DNA of 8,055 nt from an uncultured Treponema sp. (GTDB lineage: Bacteria > Spirochaetota > Spirochaetia > Treponematales > Treponemataceae). Numbering within the stretch: position 1 is the first letter of the stretch; every line of letters starts with the position of its first letter. The translations under genes and the position numbers were made by a program. The stretch lies in contig CAJPOH010000032.1 in the NCBI GenBank assembly GCA_905372205.1, positions 1-8,055 on the forward strand, given 5' to 3'. The notes under the pieces are model-generated. The model ran no database searches, had not been told where the DNA came from, and saw only the letters and a list, made by a program, of their open reading frames with translations. This document shows positions 5,656 through 8,055 of this stretch, piece after piece.

Positions 5656-6138
5656 GTGTCGCGTATTATTTTAGGGCTTGGCTCAAACAAAGGAGATAAA
5701 AAAGAATACCTTAATTCTGCTTATGTTGCTTTGAAAGGTATCTTAAAGAATGTACGGTGTTCTTCAATATATCAGACGAGTCCTCAAGATTATGTATGCC
5801 AAGATGATTTTTTTAATATGGTGCTTGAGGGTGAATATGAGGGTACACCTTTTTCACTTTTAGAAGAAATACAAAAAATAGAAGCGAGGAATGGCAGAAA
5901 TAGAGAAAAAGAAATCCCAAAGGGTCCTAGAACGCTCGATATTGATATCTTGTTTTTTGGGGATATCTCTCTTAATATGCCAAATCTCATTATCCCGCAT
6001 CCACAAATTGAAAAGAGGGCTTTTGTAGTTATTCCTCTTTTGGAACTTTTTCCCGATTTTACAAAAGGAAGTATTTCGTATAAAAAACTTCTTCCAGTTT
6101 TAGAAGCTCAAAGAGTGGATAAAATCTCTTCACTTTAA
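5656..6138 (+). CDS. folK: 2-amino-4-hydroxy-6-hydroxymethyldihydropteridine diphosphokinase (HPPK)
   Basis: Cytosolic enzyme that transfers pyrophosphate from ATP to 6-hydroxymethyl-7,8-dihydropterin, the activation step before dihydropteroate synthase in folate synthesis. The 160-residue protein is full length (E. coli 159) and keeps the family motifs: LGLGSNKGD (7-14), YQTSP (39-43), QDDFFN (49-54), GPRTLDIDILFFGD (90-103) with Arg92 and the magnesium ligands Asp95 and Asp97, and IPHPQIEKRAF with His115, Arg121 and Phe123, numbering close to the E. coli enzyme. GTG 5656 is chosen because it sits 2 bp after the previous stop and puts SRIILGLGSN at the N-terminus; GAAGGA (5639-5644) lies 11 nt upstream. 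No other folate gene is in the window. Its TAA overlaps an ATG at 6138, but scpA probably starts at 6150. Confidence 0.95.
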   Translation: MSRIILGLGSNKGDKKEYLNSAYVALKGILKNVRCSSIYQTSPQDYVCQDDFFNMVLEGEYEGTPFSLLEEIQKIEARNGRNREKEIPKGPRTLDIDILFFGDISLNMPNLIIPHPQIEKRAFVVIPLLELFPDFTKGSISYKKLLPVLEAQRVDKISSL

Positions 6139-6149
6139 TGGAGGTTTGT

Positions 6150-6893
6150 ATGGCTAAAGTTTTGTTGAATACTGAGAAAGTGGTGAAAAATGATTTTTCC
6201 CTGCCTCAATTTGAAGGACCTTTAGAACTTTTATTACATTTAATCAACAAAAATGAAGTAAATATCTATGATATTCCGATTTCAGAGATAACAGAACAAT
6301 TTTTAGAATATTTAGACTATGTTATTTCTCCTGACCTTGATAATCTTGTGGATTTTTATGCTATGGCAACAGATTTAATTTATATAAAGAGCAGAATGCT
6401 TCTTCCAATAAACGAAGATGATGTAGAATCAGAAGAAATAGAAGACCCACGAGCTGAGCTTGTTGAAAAATTGATTGAATATCAAAAATATAAAAAGCTA
6501 ACTGCTTTGATGGAAGAAAAAGAGGAAGAAACTGAATGGTTTTTTGAGCGCAAGAAAATGCAAGTTTCTCTGCCTTTTGAGGACAATGGGCTTTGGGAAC
6601 GTGTGAACACATGGGATTTACTCAAAACATTTTCAAATCTTATTTCTTCTTACAATAAGGAAAGAATTTTAAGCTTTTATGAGGAAGTTTCGGTAAATGA
6701 AAAGATCACCCTTATGAATGAATTTTTAGAAAAAAAAGGGGAGTGTATGTTTACTGATTTAATTATAAGAAAAGGGAATTTGCTTGATGTAGTATGTGCC
6801 TTTATGGCATTGCTAGAGGCTGTTAAATTTAAAATTGCGAGTATTTGGCAAAATCGAATGTTTGGTGATATTAAAATTAAAAAATGGGAGTAG
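6150..6893 (+). CDS. scpA: Segregation and condensation protein A (kleisin)
   Basis: ScpA is the kleisin subunit that bridges SMC heads and binds ScpB in the bacterial condensin complex on the nucleoid. ATG 6150 is preferred to ATG 6138 because GGAGG (6140-6144) is 5 nt upstream of it, giving 247 residues starting MAKVLLNTEK. Seen: the N-terminal signature FEGPLELLLHLI (21-32), the VNIYDIPISEITEQFLEYL helix region (37-55), LVDFYAMATDLIYIKSRMLLP (66-86), an acidic and probably flexible linker (87-105), a charged helical middle, and a C-terminal winged-helix region (about 165-247, VNEKITLMNEFL onward) that contacts the SMC cap. An A8-G4 tract (6730-6741) followed by ATG 6747 lies inside this last domain. 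The gene is followed directly by scpB, the usual pairing. Confidence 0.95.
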   Translation: MAKVLLNTEKVVKNDFSLPQFEGPLELLLHLINKNEVNIYDIPISEITEQFLEYLDYVISPDLDNLVDFYAMATDLIYIKSRMLLPINEDDVESEEIEDPRAELVEKLIEYQKYKKLTALMEEKEEETEWFFERKKMQVSLPFEDNGLWERVNTWDLLKTFSNLISSYNKERILSFYEEVSVNEKITLMNEFLEKKGECMFTDLIIRKGNLLDVVCAFMALLEAVKFKIASIWQNRMFGDIKIKKWE

Positions 6894-6898
6894 GCACC

Positions 6899-7453
6899 AT
6901 GTCATGTGATGACTATAGTTTCACTAAAGAAATGGCTTTAATTGAAGCTATTTTGTATCTTGAAGGAGAGCCTATTGCATTGCAAGCAATATCCGAAGCA
7001 TCTGGTCTTTCTAACGAAATTGTAGAAAGCGCCTTGGAAAAATTGCAAGAAGAATATTCAAAGGAAAGTAGTGGAATCAATATTTCAATGCAAGCAGGTG
7101 GATATTTGATTGTGCCTAAAAAAGAACTTTGGGGGCATCTTAAAGCGAGGTATGGCAAAAAAAATGAAGCTCGTCTTTCTAGGTCTGCTATGGAAACTCT
7201 TTCTATAATTGCATATTCTCAGCCTGTAACAAGAGTTGATATAGAAGCAATTAGAGGAGTTTCAGCTGACAATATGATTAGGTTGTTGCTAGAAAAAGGA
7301 TTAATAAAAGAAGTTGGAAAAAAAGATGTGCCAGGTAAGCCTACAATGTATGGTACTACAAAAGAATTCTTAAAAATCTTTAATCTTAATAGCATTTCAG
7401 ATTTACCAAAGCTTTCAGATGAAGAAAAGGAAAGGTTTGAGCTTGCAAGATAA
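6899..7453 (+). CDS. scpB: Segregation and condensation protein B
   Basis: ScpB dimerises and binds the middle of ScpA, completing the SMC-ScpAB condensin. ATG 6899 is chosen over ATG 6884 because GGGAG (6886-6890) lies 8 nt upstream; 6884 would overlap scpA and has no such site. The 184-residue protein is of normal length. It has an N-terminal winged helix (about 10-85, MALIEAILYLEGEPI, GGYLIVPKKEL) and a second one (94-165) with the family-typical ETLSIIAYSQPVTRVDIEAI, IRGVSADN, LLEKGLIKEVGKKDVPGKP and YGTTKEFLKIF, then NSISDLP. It sits 5 bp after scpA and overlaps the following gene by 11 bp, so the three are likely cotranscribed and translationally coupled. Confidence 0.95.
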   Translation: MSCDDYSFTKEMALIEAILYLEGEPIALQAISEASGLSNEIVESALEKLQEEYSKESSGINISMQAGGYLIVPKKELWGHLKARYGKKNEARLSRSAMETLSIIAYSQPVTRVDIEAIRGVSADNMIRLLLEKGLIKEVGKKDVPGKPTMYGTTKEFLKIFNLNSISDLPKLSDEEKERFELAR

Positions 7454-8055
7454 AGAAGAAATTAGGTTACAGGTGTATCTTTCTCATTGTGGAGTTGCTT
7501 CTCGAAGAGCTTCAGAAGCAATTATCCTTTCGGGAAGGGTTAGCGTAAATGGTGTAAAAGTGGAACGTCTTGGCACAAAGGTGATGACTAATGATGAAGT
7601 ATGTTTAGACGGAAAGCCTATTAAAATAGAAAATGTTAAAAGATACATTTTATTGAATAAGCCTCAAGGTTATGTTTGTAGTAGCTCTGATGAAAAAGGT
7701 AGACCTGAAGCCTATTCACTAATCAAGGGGAATTACACTGAACGTCTTTATAATGTAGGTCGCCTTGATATGATGAGTGCAGGAGCTATCATTTTTACAA
7801 ATGATGGCAAAGCATGTGCTTATTTAGAACATCCTTCAAACAAAATAGAAAAAGAATATGTAGTTGAATCCATTTTTCCCTTTAATAATGATGTTTTAGA
7901 AGCTTTTATGAAAGGAATTAGAATAGAAGGTATTTTTTATAAGGCCAAAGATGTTTCTCGCCTTGGAAAATGCAAAATGCGGATTGTTTTGATTGAAGGG
8001 AAAAATCGAGAGATAAGGAATGTATTAAAACATTTTGAAATCAAAATAAAAACAC
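7443..8055 (+). CDS. rluB: RsuA/RluB-family pseudouridine synthase (3' end outside window)
   Basis: The enzyme isomerises a specific uridine to pseudouridine in rRNA. The frame stays open from TTG 7443 to the window edge (204 codons). Seen: an N-terminal S4 RNA-binding domain (about 8-60, RLQVYLSHCGVASRRASEA and GRVSVNGVKVERLG), LLNKPQGYV (70-78), the catalytic motif VGRLD with Asp109, FTNDGK, EHPSNKIEKEYVV and the late-domain EGKNREIRNVL, so little of the conserved core is missing. The TTG start is supported by AAAGG (7431-7435) 7 nt upstream and by the overlap with scpB; no ATG or better GTG lies before the S4 domain. The scpA-scpB-rluB order is common in bacteria, which favours the RluB (23S) assignment over RsuA (16S), but the sequence alone does not separate them. 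Confidence 0.9.
   Translation, partial: MQDKEEIRLQVYLSHCGVASRRASEAIILSGRVSVNGVKVERLGTKVMTNDEVCLDGKPIKIENVKRYILLNKPQGYVCSSSDEKGRPEAYSLIKGNYTERLYNVGRLDMMSAGAIIFTNDGKACAYLEHPSNKIEKEYVVESIFPFNNDVLEAFMKGIRIEGIFYKAKDVSRLGKCKMRIVLIEGKNREIRNVLKHFEIKIKT

Noticed and set aside
6138..6149. ATG 6138 overlapping the folK stop as the scpA start
   Set aside because: The GGAGG at 6140-6144 lies after it and is correctly spaced for ATG 6150.
6884..6898. ATG 6884 as the scpB start
   Set aside because: It lacks an upstream Shine-Dalgarno, whereas GGGAG at 6886-6890 is placed for ATG 6899.

Overview
The window is AT-rich, densely packed chromosomal DNA. It is most likely from a host-associated Treponema or a close spirochaete relative. 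The support is indirect: spirochaete-style lipoboxes with bulky residues before the Cys (FFAC, FFSC), an envelope gene set (TPR lipoprotein, LysM transglycosylase, OmpA-domain protein with GHTA instead of GHTD), and the overall base composition. No rRNA or other definitive taxonomic marker is present. All genes are on the + strand.

Layout: (1) 1-141 is the 3' end of an unidentified gene. (2) 142-182 is a short gap with a strong-looking promoter placed almost on top of the next start codon. (3) 183-3738 is a tightly joined block: a NifS/IscS-type cysteine desulfurase, a TPR-like lipoprotein gene that appears frameshifted near its 3' end (fragments 1401-2231 and 2195-2428), and an MltD-like lytic transglycosylase with LysM repeats. 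Junctions are abutting or overlapping (TAG/GTG, TAATG, TAGTG). (4) 3739-3860 is the only sizeable gap (122 bp). It holds a possible 15-codon ORF, a weak promoter candidate and an 8-bp hairpin whose 3' arm contains the Shine-Dalgarno of the next gene. (5) 3861-8055 is a second tightly joined block: exported OmpA-domain protein, small TPR-like lipoprotein, FolK, ScpA, ScpB, and the start of an RsuA/RluB-family pseudouridine synthase that runs off the window.

Functionally, the first two-thirds is mostly cell-envelope work (peptidoglycan cleavage, periplasmic and lipoprotein scaffolding) preceded by sulfur mobilisation. The last third is housekeeping: folate precursor activation, chromosome condensation and segregation (ScpAB, SMC partners), and 23S/16S rRNA modification. 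Several starts needed choosing. mltD is placed at GTG 2428, the OmpA gene at ATG 3861, scpA at ATG 6150 and scpB at ATG 6899, all on RBS spacing. No tRNA, rRNA, CRISPR, insertion sequence or convincing intrinsic terminator was seen. I found no wholly novel multi-gene system. The most interesting signals are the RBS-sequestering, FourU-like hairpin at 3834-3854, the frameshifted lipoprotein gene, and the possibly leaderless desulfurase promoter.
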